Positions 10,233 to 20,836 of a DNA stretch of 64,000 nt are shown here, piece after piece. The stretch covers positions 26,304 through 90,303 of the forward strand of contig WELB01000143.1 in the NCBI GenBank assembly GCA_009602725.1, written 5' to 3'. Each line of letters begins with the position of its first letter. The stretch's first letter is position 1. Both the position numbers and the translations under genes were made by a program. The notes beneath the pieces were generated by a model, which ran no database searches, was not told the DNA's origin, and saw nothing but the letters and a program-made list of their open reading frames with translations. The DNA is from Spirogloea muscicola (taxonomy: Eukaryota > Streptophyta > Zygnematophyceae > Spirogloeales > Spirogloeaceae).

Positions 10233-11659
10233 TGTAACGTTCCCGCCGTTACGAGACGCTCAACTTCGCCTTCAGCGCTGACGTGTAGCCCCTGACGCGC
10301 ACGCGACTGACGCGTGCGACGCGCGTGCGATGCGTGAGGTGACGCAGAGTGTGGTATACGCCTGCTGACGATGTAACGTGCAGGCGCGCCGCCTCTAGAA
10401 AAGGCGGCGCATCTTGGGCTCCCAGAAGGTGCTCCTCGGCGGGTTCTCGAACCGGCCGCCGAGAACACGTGTGGCGCGCCTACGACGCCACTACGCGCCT
10501 GTGACGCGCAGAGTGGCGCCGCAAGGCGGCGCTGCCGGGCGGCGCCGCTGGGCCGCACCGCGGGCCGGCGCCGATAAGCAGCGCCGCGCCGCAGGACGGC
10601 CGCCGCTTCCAGAAGGGAGCCGCATGGCCTGCCCTCGCACTAGCATCCCCTTGTCGGGCCTGCCTTCTTGAAGGTGGGTCTTGAGACGAGCCTCCCAGAG
10701 ACCCCTGGGGAGGGTGGCACATGAAACACTATAAGTAGGGCTGAGACCAGACTCGGGGCACCCGGTCAAGATCAGTGAAGCCCGCGAGAGAGAGGCGCAG
10801 CTTCACTGCCGCCTGCTGCCGCAGGCCGCCGACGCAGCCCTGCTGCTGCCTGCTGCTGCAGCTCGTCGCTGCATCCCGTCGCTGCGGACCTTCACCGGCT
10901 CTCCTATGTGTAAGACTGCTCCTTTGAGGACATTTGCTGGCCGTACCTAAGAGGTGAGTCGCTGCCTGTCGGCAGGCCTCAGGGCAAGATTTCCGCTGCG
11001 TGGTACACGTGGTGCTTCACTGTGCTGGCGGTTTTTTCTCTGAATCCCAGCGATAAAATCAATAAGGACAATCTATGTAATGAAACAGCATGCTTAAGCC
11101 ACATGGCTATGTTGGCATTTCATGACCGGCTATTTGGGACAAGTGGGCCCGCCAGGTGGCGGGCTGGCTTGCCGAGCGAGTGGCTCGCCCAGAGGCAGGC
11201 TACGCCCGTCCAGAAATACCCCTCGCTAGGATCCGGCCGTTCAAGGGAGTATCTTGGCCCGCCGCAAGGCAGGCCATGGGGTGACCCGCTCAAACCCCTG
11301 GAGGGTGGGTGGCACGCGGAAGCACGAAGAGCCTTGGGGGTTGAGGCTCGGGGGGAGTTCGAACCGGTGAAGCCCAGGAGCAGCCTTGCCGCTGCTCGCC
11401 GCCACAGCCGCGTCCGCACCTTGCTGCGGGGCCTGCTGCGCCGGCCTGCGCCCAGGAGGTGGGGTCGCTGCCGGACGGCGGCGCCACGGGGCCTGTCTTC
11501 CGCTGCGACTATGCGCTACTGCTTTGCCTGTGTAGTGGGTTGGTCCCTGTACCCCCTACAGCCGAACTCAAGAAGGACTGCTCGCCCTAACTGCGTGTTC
11601 AGGGCGAGGTTCCTTACAATCTAACTCAGCTTTTCCGCTTAGGATTTGGGTCCTTCACA
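10233..11659 (+). mobile_element. LTR family B, interrupted by a solo LTR A
   Basis: Starts TGTAACGTTCCCGCCGTTAC and ends GGTCCTTCACA at 11659, followed by TTGGTATCAGAGG (primer site). Without the 11076-11618 insertion and one duplicated ATCTA, its length is about 880 bp. It interrupts an older integrase reading (10075-10232). Because a primer site and gag follow it, it acts as the 5' LTR of a family-B element. Confidence 0.85.
11076..11618 (+). mobile_element. Solo LTR family A inside LTR B
   Basis: 543 bp from TGTAATGAAACAGCATGC to TTCCTTACA. The perfect 5-bp target duplication ATCTA flanks it at 11071-11075 and 11619-11623. It is younger than the family-B LTR that hosts it. Confidence 0.92.
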
Positions 11660-12571
11660 TTGGTATCAGAGGCTGCATCTGGCTAGCCTCGGATTCTTTT
11701 TTGATATGGCTGACAGTGCAAGGTTCCTTCTGATGTTTTGGCACTGACTAGTCTCTTGTGATTGGAGACAATTTGCCAGAGTGTATCTGTGGACCTGCCA
11801 CGGCCCGATTGGGGAAATGAATCACTCGCCCGCTGCATCCACACGCCCTGGGTCGGCCAATTTCAGTGGAGTCCCACCCTGCGTAACCACCTGCGGTCGG
11901 CGGATTGCCTGTCTGCATGACAAGGAGGTGAAACCGACCGCTGTTGGGCGGCGTAATCTGGCTAAGAGCCAGAAACTGGTCCGTACACCAGTTCTGGTCC
12001 CTCCCTCAATTTGCTCGTGCGGGTTTGCGGTTTGGTATAAATTGCGCGCCACCATGATGGCTTTGCTTGCCTGGGGTACCAGCTTGCTTTGTAACATAGT
12101 GGTAGCATTGTCTCAGCCGTTGTGTCTTATGCCGTCCGCTGATTTGATCCCTCGGTGTGTTGGTGAACCACTTGGTTCATGATATGCGCGACATCACTCG
12201 AATTCCGCGTGGGAATTGCGGCTACGTATCTCACGGACGATGCTGCCGCATGGTGGAACACTGTGAAGTCGTCTTCCTACCCCAGAGTGTTCAACGCTTG
12301 GGACTACTTCATCCACTCACTGTGCGCCATGTACGGATGAAAAGTACGCAAAGCTGTACTTGCCCGCAAAGTCACCAATGTAACGTGGTATGTGTATCAC
12401 AGTGAACTCGTAGGACAATTTTGTCCGCAGTCTATCGTGCCAGTAATACGCTATGTGCATGGATTCATGCAAGCGCTGGTGGACGGAGAACACCTTGTTG
12501 TATGGGTGACTTCTAGTCAGTTGCAGTCCAATCAGTCACACGGTAATCGTGATTGTGCCGTGCAGTCGTGG
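11660..12571 (+). pseudogene. Family-B leader and Gag remnant
   Basis: The primer site at 11660-11672 follows LTR B. No long frame remains, but 12211-12340 reads AATYLTDDAAAWWNTVK, then YPRVFNAWDYFIHSL and CAMYG. This is the conserved capsid block of Ty3 Gag (compare VRLAATYLSGEPREVWNTLK in family A). The element is cut off by the LTR at 12572. Confidence 0.65.
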
Positions 12572-13125
12572 TGTAATGATCCTGCCGTTTGATTAAGCCA
12601 CACAGGGTCTGCTGGCATTACATGACCGGCCATTTGGGACGAGTGGCCCGCCAGGTGGCGGGCTGGCTGGCCGGGCAAGTGGCCCGCCCAGGTGCGGGCC
12701 CCGCCCATCCAGAAATTCCCCTCGCTAGGATTCACCCGTTCAAGGGAGGATCTTTGGCCCGCCGCAAGGCAGGCCATGGGGCGACCCACTCACATCCCTT
12801 GAGGGGGGGGTGGCACGGGGAAGCACGAAGAGCCTTGGGCTGAGGCTGAACGGGGTGTTCAACCGGTGAAGCTCAGGAGCAGCCTTGCCGCTGCTCGCGG
12901 CCGCAGCCGCCGCCGCACCTGCGCGGGGCTTGTGCGCAGGCCTGCGCCCAGGAGGTGGAGTCGCCGCCGGACGGCGACGCCACACGGCCTGTGTGGTAGG
13001 TTGGTCTTCTGCTGCGCCAATGCGCTAGTGCTTTGCCTGTGTAGTAGGTTGGTCCCTAAACCCCCTACAGCCGAATTCATCAAGGACTGCTCACCCTAAT
13101 TGTGTGAATAGGGCAAAAGTCTTTA
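12572..13125 (+). mobile_element. LTR family A (5' LTR of the longest element)
   Basis: Starts TGTAATGATCCTGCCG and ends near GTCTTTAA at about 13125, where other copies have TTACA. The primer site is degraded to TTGGTATTAGAGG. It opens the most complete family-A gag-pol in the window. Confidence 0.85.
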
Positions 13126-14470
13126 ATTTGGTATTAGAGGCGGTCTTGCATTCATCGCGCTTGTAACTTCTTTTGCTGGCCGCTGATAATGCAAGGATCT
13201 TCCTGATGTGCTGGCTTGACCTTTCCAGTTGAAGATGAAGTGTCTTGCCAGACATTGGTCCGGGGAGGCTGCGACTTAGCCGGGGCGCCAGGCTGCGTCC
13301 TGAGCCAGCCGCGACCAGCGCCAATTTGACCGCCTGATCCTTGACAACTACTTGCTGCGTTCGCTTTCTTTGAGGTGTGGCTTGAGCCCGCAGCCTTTGT
13401 GTTACAAGGGAAGTCGTGTGGCCAGCATAGATCGAGTGCATTGGTCCTGGTCATATCTGTGGCTGTCTGCCTGCCTGCTGACTGAGGTGTGGAGTTGCGC
13501 GCTGCTTTGCTTGCTCGCTCGCTGGTGCACCAGTCTTGCGATGCCCTGTATTGCGGTATAGAGTGTGTGATTTGCTGACTGTCGGAGCCTGAATTGATCC
13601 TTCAGTGTCCTCCAGACAGCGTGGTATCGCACACGTCCAGAACGCGGCTGAGCCCTCCTCAGGAGGTAGAGCGGTTGGCTGCTGAGGCAGCGGCTGCTGC
13701 AGGGCCAGCTGCTAAGACAGTGGCTGCTGCGGGGCACGCCCGAGAGGGCCACGCCAGAGCGGGGCACACCCAAGAAAGGCACGCCTGATCGGGGCACGCC
13801 CAAGAGGGTCACGCCCAAGAGGGGCACGTCCGAGCGGGGCACGCCCAAGAGGGGCTCGCCCGATCGGGGCACGCCCAAGAGGGGCAAGCCGAGCCCGGGG
13901 CCGCGGGCCAAGAGGGCCTTTCGGCTGGGGAGGTGCAACGCATGGCACTCCTCATGCAGGATCTGGCAGCAGTCCAGTCTGCAACGGACCCAGCTCAATA
14001 CCGCCTCCTTGCGAGGATATGCGGGGAGCAGCACGCCCACCTCGTCCGGCTGCGGGCATGTCGAATGCTGGGCTGCCTCTCGATTGCGCACGTGGGTTGC
14101 GGTGGAGTTCGCAACGTCACTAGCATTCATGGGCTTTTCCAAGATGGTGGAGCACGCCAGGAAGGTGCTCAGCACGCCGGATATTGGGCGTGGCATGCGT
14201 CCCCTGCAGGAGGCCGGCACATCTGCAGGGGCAGAGCGGGGCTGGAAGCGGTGCAACCCTAAGGAAGGCTCGAACTCTCGTACCCACGGCGGCTTTCGAA
14301 GCCACGCGTGGCAGGTGCTGCTCCGCGAGTGGAAGGAGGTGGTGGCTGCTAGCGCAGCAGCGACAAGAGCCATCAAATCAAGGACTGCCTGGAGACAGGT
14401 CTCTCTCCCTCGAGGCCACGTTCACAGCGCCCTCCGGGACGCGACAAGGGCAACTTCAAGGGCCAGTGTG
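13126..14470 (+). pseudogene. Leader and Gag, family A, with 11-unit repeat
   Basis: The leader runs to about 13580. Gag carries the SHTSRTRLSPPQEVERLAAE N-terminus and eleven 15-bp units at 13732-13896 (GHAQE, GHVRA, GLARS and similar), with an internal stop at about 13787. The block VQRMALLMQDLAAVQSATDP follows, then after a deletion FSKMVEHARKVLSTPDIG. The capsid core and the CCHC knuckle seen at 8940-9558 are missing or unrecognisable. The longer repeat array compared with the six units at 8513 shows that the repeat changes length. Confidence 0.75.
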
Positions 14471-14639
14471 AGTGCCTTGCCCGTCAACCAAAGTACCGGT
14501 TGTGCGCTCCATTTCTGCTTTGTTGCAAGGTCTGGAGGCCGGAGGGCCTCTACTTGTGTGGGTTGCCCACAATGACTCACAAGTGGCTATCTGAGCTGAC
14601 CTGAGTGCGGTCGGCCTGAAGAAATTCTGTTCTCCATTG

Positions 14640-15300
14640 TGCCACAGAAGCGCGGCGTGATCGATCAAGCTCCGCTGGGGATGTCGCTGTTGTGCTCGCA
14701 CGAGGCGGGACACAGGCTCCTTAGGCGTAGTGTTGATGCCACTCAGCTCAGGCCTTACCCGACAGAAGTCAGGATATATGTCGCTCGCACCCCAATCCTT
14801 GGGAGCAGTGTCCATGGGGGACACACGATGCTTTTCGAGGGGCTGGTTGCTGAGGCACCGGCCAGGATCCTCATGGACTCAGGGGCCTCATTGTCCTTCG
14901 GCGATAAGAAGTCGGTGTGTCCCACTGGCTTGGATTTGCAAGCAGATGCTTGCCTAGAGCGATATTGGCCGATGGCCACCCAGCCGATGTGTTGGGTCTG
15001 TGCAAGGTTCCCATGCGCATCCAGCAATACAAAGCCGAGGTGCCTTGTTACGCCATTGCGGTGACTGCCGCATTGGAAGTGATATTGGGCGATGACTGGC
15101 TTCGTGCCACATCTATATGCCTTGATTTTGAACGCCAAACTTGCACTCCGCAACGTGGCGCACGGCGCTTCGTCCTTTGCAAGAAGCTTCCCTGTGCACC
15201 GCCCCTGGCGGCAAAGGCTTCCATTCCGCTGTCCGCCATGCAGATGAAGCGATTGATTCACAAAACACTGTGCAGATGGCATTTGTGTGCTGGTGGCGTT
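14640..15300 (+). pseudogene. Pol: aspartic protease region
   Basis: The frame at 14639-15064 contains ARILMDSGASLSF. The D-S-G-A motif is the catalytic signature of retrotransposon aspartic proteases, which act as dimers to cut Gag-Pol. A second frame (14917-15306) continues with AEVPCYAIAVTAALEVILGDDWL, the conserved end of the protease fold. A frameshift near 14960 separates them. Confidence 0.8.
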
Positions 15301-15329
15301 AAGTGACGAGTCTAACCAAGCCTGACTTG

Positions 15330-16200
15330 TATGTGAATGCTGCGGATTCACATGGCCGGGTTCTTGATAAGTTGCTGGAAGAGTTTGCGGATGTGTTTCC
15401 CGACTCTCTTCCGGACGGTCTACCTCCTCACCGAGGTGTGGCTCATACAGAATTCCATTGGAGCCAGGCGCCAACCCGCCTTACCGTCCTATGTACCGGC
15501 TGAGCCGTCTCGACCTTCTAGAAATGCAATCCCAGGATGAGGACCTGCTGGCGAAGGGCTACATTGAGCAATCTCAGTCGCTGTACGGAACACTTATCCT
15601 CCTTGTCAAAAAGAAGGATGGCACTCTACGGATGTGCATTAGCTATCGGGCATTGAATAAGCTTGCTATCAAGAACCGATAAACATTGCCTCGAATAGGT
15701 GATCTGTTCGATTGGCTTGCAGGGGCTACTGTTTTTAGATCCCTGGACTTGGCAAGTGGGTACCGTCAGATTCGAATCACGCCTGCGGATGTTCGAAGTC
15801 GGCGTTCCGTACGCCGCTTGGACATTTTCAACTCAAGGTGCTGAGCTTTGGTTCAGCCAACGCACCGGCTACGTTCCAGGCGATGATGTCGAGGGTCTTT
15901 GGCCCCCTCCTCTACAATTTTGTGCTGGTTTACTTGGACGACATACTGGTGTTCAGCAAAACGCCTCGAGGATCACGTGAGGCACCTGCGCCGAGTGCTG
16001 CAGTTGCTGCGTGAAAGTAACTGTATGCCAAGAGGTCCAAGTGCGCATTTGACCAGCCAGAGCTGACATACCTCGGCCATGTCGTGGGCAAAGACGGCAT
16101 ACGTGTTTGATCCCAAGATCAAACGGGCTTGGCCTTTGTCACGGACTGTAACTAAAATTGCGCTCCTTTCCGGAAATCGAAAATTACTTCCATAAGTTCC
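15330..16200 (+). pseudogene. Pol: reverse transcriptase, broken
   Basis: Blocks in order: [19 protein letters not shown] (15390), [55 protein letters not shown] (15617-15664), a stop at 15680, then [20 protein letters not shown]. The catalytic YLDDILVFSK box is at about 15934-15958. This order is that of a Ty3/gypsy RT. At least three frameshifts or stops make it non-functional. RT copies the element RNA into cDNA from the tRNA-Met primer. Confidence 0.85.
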
Positions 16201-16209
16201 TACAAAGCT

Positions 16210-16791
16210 ATGGGAATTTGGCACTTCCTCGTACGAAGCTCATTAGTAAGGACGTACCTTGGGATTGGTCGTTCGAATGCTAGAGGGCATTCGAGGGGAT
16301 ACAGCAGGCGCTGGCATCTCCGCCTGTGCTGGCCTTTCCTCGTGAAAGGCGTGCCATATGAGCTCATCTGCGATGCCTCTTTGACCGGCATTGGTGCCGT
16401 GCTCTTGCAAGAGGGTCACCCACTAGCGTTTGAGAGTCGCCTGCTGATGATCCCTGCAGAGCGAAATCACACTACAGGCGAGCAGCAATTGCTGGCTGTG
16501 GTGCACGCCATACGTGTCTGGCGTTGCTATCTGGAAGGTGTAGAGTTTACAGTGAGCACCCTCACTGATGACAAACGCTTCTGGTGGCAATGCGACGCTG
16601 TTGTGGTCCCGGACTGCAATGCCTTGTGCACTGACATCCTGCAGGAGCTGCATGATACGCGTTACAGTCGTCATCTGGGAGTGAGTAAGACCAAACGGGC
16701 TGTTAGACGCCTAATTTGGTGGAAGGGCATTTCAGCCCAGGCGCGCGCTTCTGTGGCAACCTGTGCCGCATGCCAGCTTAGTAAGGCAATC
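16210..16791 (+). pseudogene. Pol: RNase H and integrase zinc domain
   Basis: The open frame 16210-16830 includes YELICDASLTGIGAVLLQEG (RNase H strand with its Asp), AERNHTTGEQQLLAVVHAIR (Glu region) and WRCYLEGVEFTV. After an internal deletion it passes to FWWQCDAVVVPDCNA. The integrase HHCC zinc domain follows: ELHDTRYSRHLGVSKTKRAV and CAACQLSKAI. The coding reading stops at the LTR C junction after CAATC at 16787-16791. The continuation appears, inverted, at 4113-3310. Confidence 0.85.
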
Positions 16792-17471
16792 TGTGACGTC
16801 GTGATCCCTATACACACAGTTAGGGGTTAGTACGTCCTTATTGGGTTCGGATCTAGGGGGTTTGGGAACTACCCCCCTACAGAGTGGAGCGCCAAAGCAC
16901 ACGGTGCACTCAAGTGCAACACATAGCACAGCGGAAGTCTTACCCCGAGGCGCCGCCAGAATGCGGCGACTCTACAGAAGGTCTCAAATTAGCAGCTGGC
17001 CCCAGATAGCCCGTGGCACTTACGGGGAGCCGGCGATGTCCGTAGCGACGAGCTGCGGCAACGGACTGGGCAGCAGATGTCAGCAGCAGAGCTGGGGCAG
17101 CGGCTGCGGCAGCAGGCAAGCAGGGCCATGCCTCTCTCTGGGCGTTACTGGTCCGACTGACAAGTCTGGCCTCGGCCTACTACTTATATAGCGCCCACCT
17201 GCCACCCCTCCCCCGGGAGTGTGACGAGGGTTGTGCTAAGGTCGGGCCCCGGAGGAGCGGACCCGCACAATGGGGATACAACTGGCGCATGACGCGCAAG
17301 GTGCGGGCTCGCGTGGCGCAAGCTTGACGAATGGTATACGAGTCCTGGGGACTGGTGCGTGCCGCGCGTGACTGGCGCGTGAAGCGCGTGACGGACGCGT
17401 GGCGTGCCTGGAACGCATGTGAAGCGGGTTACCGGTACCGTTTGGTTCTCCCAAACAGGGGAGACGTTACA
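16792..17471 (-). mobile_element. LTR family C, copy 2 (3' LTR)
   Basis: 680 bp; on its own strand it runs from TGTAACGTCTCCCCTGTTTG to GACGTCACA. On that strand the sequence just upstream (17484-17472) is AAGTGGGGAGCGA, a polypurine tract, so this is a 3' LTR. It interrupts the family-A integrase at CAATC. Confidence 0.9.
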
Positions 17472-18430
17472 TCGCTCCCCACTTAGATGTTCACGTCCCC
17501 GGGAACAAGGATACGGTAGAGAGGAGACAAGCCGAAGAGATTACTTCCGACGGGTGCGTCCAACACTACGACGCAAGGGGTTGACATGCCCCTGTAGAAG
17601 ATACTTACGTTGAACGGACGGACTATTGGCAAGATTGGCCGAAGGTTCCCACGTATTGTGTTCAGGCCATAGCTAGCAACTTAACAAGTTAGTCTCGGGA
17701 CTTACGTTGCCCACGAGGATTATCGCGGTGAGACAAGATCTCCTCCAATTATACTCTTCCTCATCCTCAACGACAAGGGGAGGTGTGGGCGGTTGGAGAC
17801 GACCATCCGTATGGAATGGCTCGAGCGGGGACACATAAAATACTCTGTGGACTTTCCATTGTGCCGGAGTATCCAGGTCATGTGCGATCTTGCCGACCAG
17901 GCGCACTACACGAAAGGGTCCAACCACGATGGCAGCAACTCAGGCGTGCCTACAGCCCGCATTGAGAGATGCTGTGCGCTTAAGAGCACTTAAGCCCCCA
18001 CGTCGAAGGATGTATCACGACAACGTCGATCAGCATACTGCTTTTGCCGTTGCTGGGTAATCTCCAAGCATTGCCTAGCCCTCCTCTGAGCTTCCAGGAG
18101 GTTGCCGATAAAAGTTACTGCGGCCGGCACACGTTCCGGCCTCCCCACCTATGAAGGTGCTGGGGAATGCTGACCGTAAGGTCAAGGAAGATTAAGAAAG
18201 AAGGGCGTCGTTTTGGTGGACTCATGGAAGGCGTTGATCACAGCTGTACTCTGCTGGAGCAAGATACTCATCCCAGTCACTTTGGCTGGGGTTTATAAAG
18301 TGCCTTAACGTGTCCGGCAAAAGCCGATTCATCCTTTCCGTCTGACCATCTGCTTGGGGGTTGAAAGCCGTGGACATGAAATGCTGGGTGCCAATCAGCC
18401 TGCCACTGACTTGATGCCTCAGTGTGTTGG
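17472..18430 (-). pseudogene. Integrase C-terminal half of a family-C element
   Basis: Minus strand. The frame 18467-18222 has LIGTQHFMSTAFNPQADGQT and ERMNRLLPDTLRHFINPSQSD (core Glu region). Further on, 18160-18000 gives the RPERVPAAV and QQRQKQYAD-like blocks in broken frames. The frame 17927-17673 reads VGPFRVVRLVGKIAHDLDTP, WKVHRVFYVSPLEPFHTDGR and an acidic VVEDEEEYN. No chromodomain is seen before the polypurine tract. The 5' part of the element is missing beyond 18430. Confidence 0.8.
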
Positions 18431-18539
18431 TATAAAGGCATGGAGTCGGCTGACTCGAGCGCGCCACGTCCTCCTTTGCCGAGTGTTCAACCTGCTAGGT
18501 CAAGGAAGTGGTTTGATGAGCCGTCGGGGCTCCAATTGC

Positions 18540-18859
18540 CATCCCTGGATCGCCCGACTCCAAGGTTCGGACCAACGAAGCCCAGGAGCAGCCTTGCCGC
18601 TGCTCGCCGCCGCAGCCGCCGCCGCAGCCTGCTGCGTGGCTCGCTGCGGGGAGTCCGTGGCTGCGCCCGTTGGGGGTCAGTTGCTGGCTCGAGCCCAGGA
18701 GGTGGGGTCGCCGCCGGACGGCGGCGCCGAAGGGCCTGCCTTCCGCTGCGCTATGCGCTATTGCTTTGCCGTGTAGTGGGTGGGTCCCTGAACCCTCTAC
18801 AGCCGAATTTGACAAGGACGACTCACCCTAATTGCGTGTGTAGGGGCGAGTTCACTACA
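18540..18859 (+). mobile_element. LTR family A, 5'-truncated
   Basis: Matches the 3' two-thirds of family-A LTRs, from the GAAGCCCAGGAGCAGCC block to GTTCACTACA at 18859. TTTGGTATCAGAGG follows (primer site at 18862-18872). The start is lost at the junction with the family-C integrase, and the exact left border is uncertain. Confidence 0.75.
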
Positions 18860-20632
18860 TTTGGTATCAGAGGGCTTGTCGGCTGGGGACCTGCAATGCG
18901 TTGCACTCCTCACGCAGGATCTGGCAGCAGCCCAGCCTACGACAGACCCAGCTCAACACCGGCTTTTTGTGTGGAGCAGTCGGCTGCTGAGGCAGCGGCT
19001 GTTGCAGAGCCAGCTGCGGAGGCAGTGGCTGCTGCGAGGCAAGCCCCTGAGGGGAACGCCGAGCTCGGAGCCGCGGGCCAAGAGGGCTTGTCGGCTTGGG
19101 AGGTGCAAAGCATGGCACTCCTCACTGAGCAGCTGGAGGCAGCTAAGGCTGGCCTGGACCCGTTCCTTCGTGTCTACCTCGAGGGGTCGCATGAGGAACA
19201 GCGTCCCATCTCGTTCATCTGCGGGCCGGAGAGTGGCATGTGCAAGGGGTCGATGCTGCGGTGCATTTGATGCGCCAGAGCAGTAGCAACCCGTCGCATG
19301 GACTTGCTAGGGCCCCCACTGATCTCGGCAACACTCCTTGGAGGCAGCTGCCAGAGCAGTGGCAAATCGTTGCATGGACTTGCGAGGGCCCACTAATCTC
19401 TGCAAGACTCCTTGGAGGCAGCTGCTGTGCTGGATGATTGATTTGGTGCGCCAGAGCCGTGGCAACCCGTCGCATGGACTTGTGAGGGCCCCCTAATCTC
19501 GGCAACACTCCTTGGAGGCAGCCGCTGTGCTGGACCCGTCCTCCCACGCCCTACTGGAGACGTTGTGTGTGGAGGTGCAATCCTTGCTCGGCCGGCTTCG
19601 TCCCGGCGAGAGGCATTTGCAAGGGGGTCAGGGCTAAGGTGCATTTGATGCGACAAAGCTGGTTGGGGAATCCTGCGCATGGACTTGCCAGGGCCGCCCA
19701 ATGTCAGCCATACTCTGGTCAATCTGACCAGAGTGGGAGGAGATGCAATGAGTTGCATTCCTCACGGAGCACCTGGAGATAGCCAAGGCTGTGTTGGATC
19801 CGACTTCCCACGCGCTATGGGGGGCGCTGTGTGGGAAAGTGCATTGCTTGCTCGGCCGGCACGCTGCTGGCGGGAGGCATTTGCAAGGGGTCGATGCTGA
19901 GGTGCTTCTGATGCGTCCGAACCGTGGCAACCCTGCGCATGGATTTGCGAGGGCCCACTGACGTTAGCAATACTATGGTCAGGACGACCGGGGTGGCCTC
20001 CAGGCCTGGCTCAGCGAGATCATAGAGTGGTTCGTGTTGAGCTACACGGATGCGACGGCAAGACTGCCGCTCGCTGCCACTTATATCGAGGGAGATCCCT
20101 GTGGTGGGACTCCATGAGGAAGACTTCCATGCCAGAAATGTGCAACACCTCGAAGTGCTTCTCGAGCTCGCTCACCAAGGTGTGTGGTGAGATTCATGGG
20201 GAGCTGAAGGATCGTGATGAGCTGCAATTATTCGTATACGTAGAGACTTTGAGGACCAAGTGTGGCCATTGAGGCTGCTGGTCTCTAAGCTGCGCAAGGA
20301 GCCTATGAAGGCTGTCGATCAGTGCCAGCGAGTTGAGGCTGGGTTGTCCGAACCGATGCGGAAGTGGGGCGGCGGAGTCCGCCACTTCAGCCCTTGCCAA
20401 CTTACCCCAGCTGGTGGAGCACGCCGGGAAGGTGCTGAACACTTTTCCAAGTGTATTGGGCAAGCGCTCCCTGCTTGAGGCGGGAATATCTGCTGAGGCA
20501 GAGAGGGGACCGGAGGAGTTTCGGCCCGAGGGGCTGAACATCCGTCCCACGAGAGGCTTGGAGAAGCCAGCTCTGGAGGGGAATGGTTGCTTTCGTTGCG
20601 GCGATAAGAACCACCTCATCCAAGACCCGTGA
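18860..20632 (+). pseudogene. Gag, family A, rearranged by internal duplications
   Basis: The primer site runs straight into gag sequence (GLSAGDLQCVALLTQDL), so the leader and N-terminus are deleted. The Ala/Glu-rich segment is present again at 18970-19110, and the capsid start is repeated several times (see the repeat at 19270-19545 and the related blocks at 19640-19960). The region 20000-20390 matches the capsid core seen at 8880-9240. A zinc-knuckle remnant, CFRCGDKNHLIQD, ends at about 20628; the last Cys is lost where the sequence jumps to the chromodomain. Confidence 0.75.
19270..19545 (+). repeat. Three imperfect tandem copies of a ~90-bp gag segment
   Basis: Copies begin near 19270, 19352 and 19450. 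Each contains GCATGGACTTG, a GAGGGCCC or TAGGGCCC block, ATCTC(G/T)GCAA, and CTCCTTGGAGGCAGC. They correspond to the single segment around 8830-8870 of the other gag. Related diverged copies continue to about 19960. Confidence 0.8.
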
Positions 20633-20836
20633 GTCTGGTGAAGTGGCTCGGGTATGGGCCTGAGCACATCACGTGGAGCCTGCGACCAATCTGGCACATT
20701 GTCCGCCTGCTCTTTTGGAACACTTGGCCAGGGTGGGGCAACCCTAGGGTTGGTCGAGGCCGCATCCGTCGGGCGTAAAACCTGTTGGCTGCTCTCTCGT
20801 TGTTCCCGAGGACGTGAACACCAGAGTGGGGAGGTA
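20633..20836 (+). pseudogene. Chromodomain remnant and polypurine tract
   Basis: Reads LVKWLGYGPEHITW-like sequence in broken frames, matching LVEWLGHGPEHNTW at 3040-3080. It is fused directly to the gag zinc knuckle. The join at CCCGTGAGT coincides with a CCCGTGAGT present at the matching place near 3030, so microhomology may have guided the deletion. AGAGTGGGGAGGTA (20823-20836) is the polypurine tract before the LTR. Confidence 0.75.
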
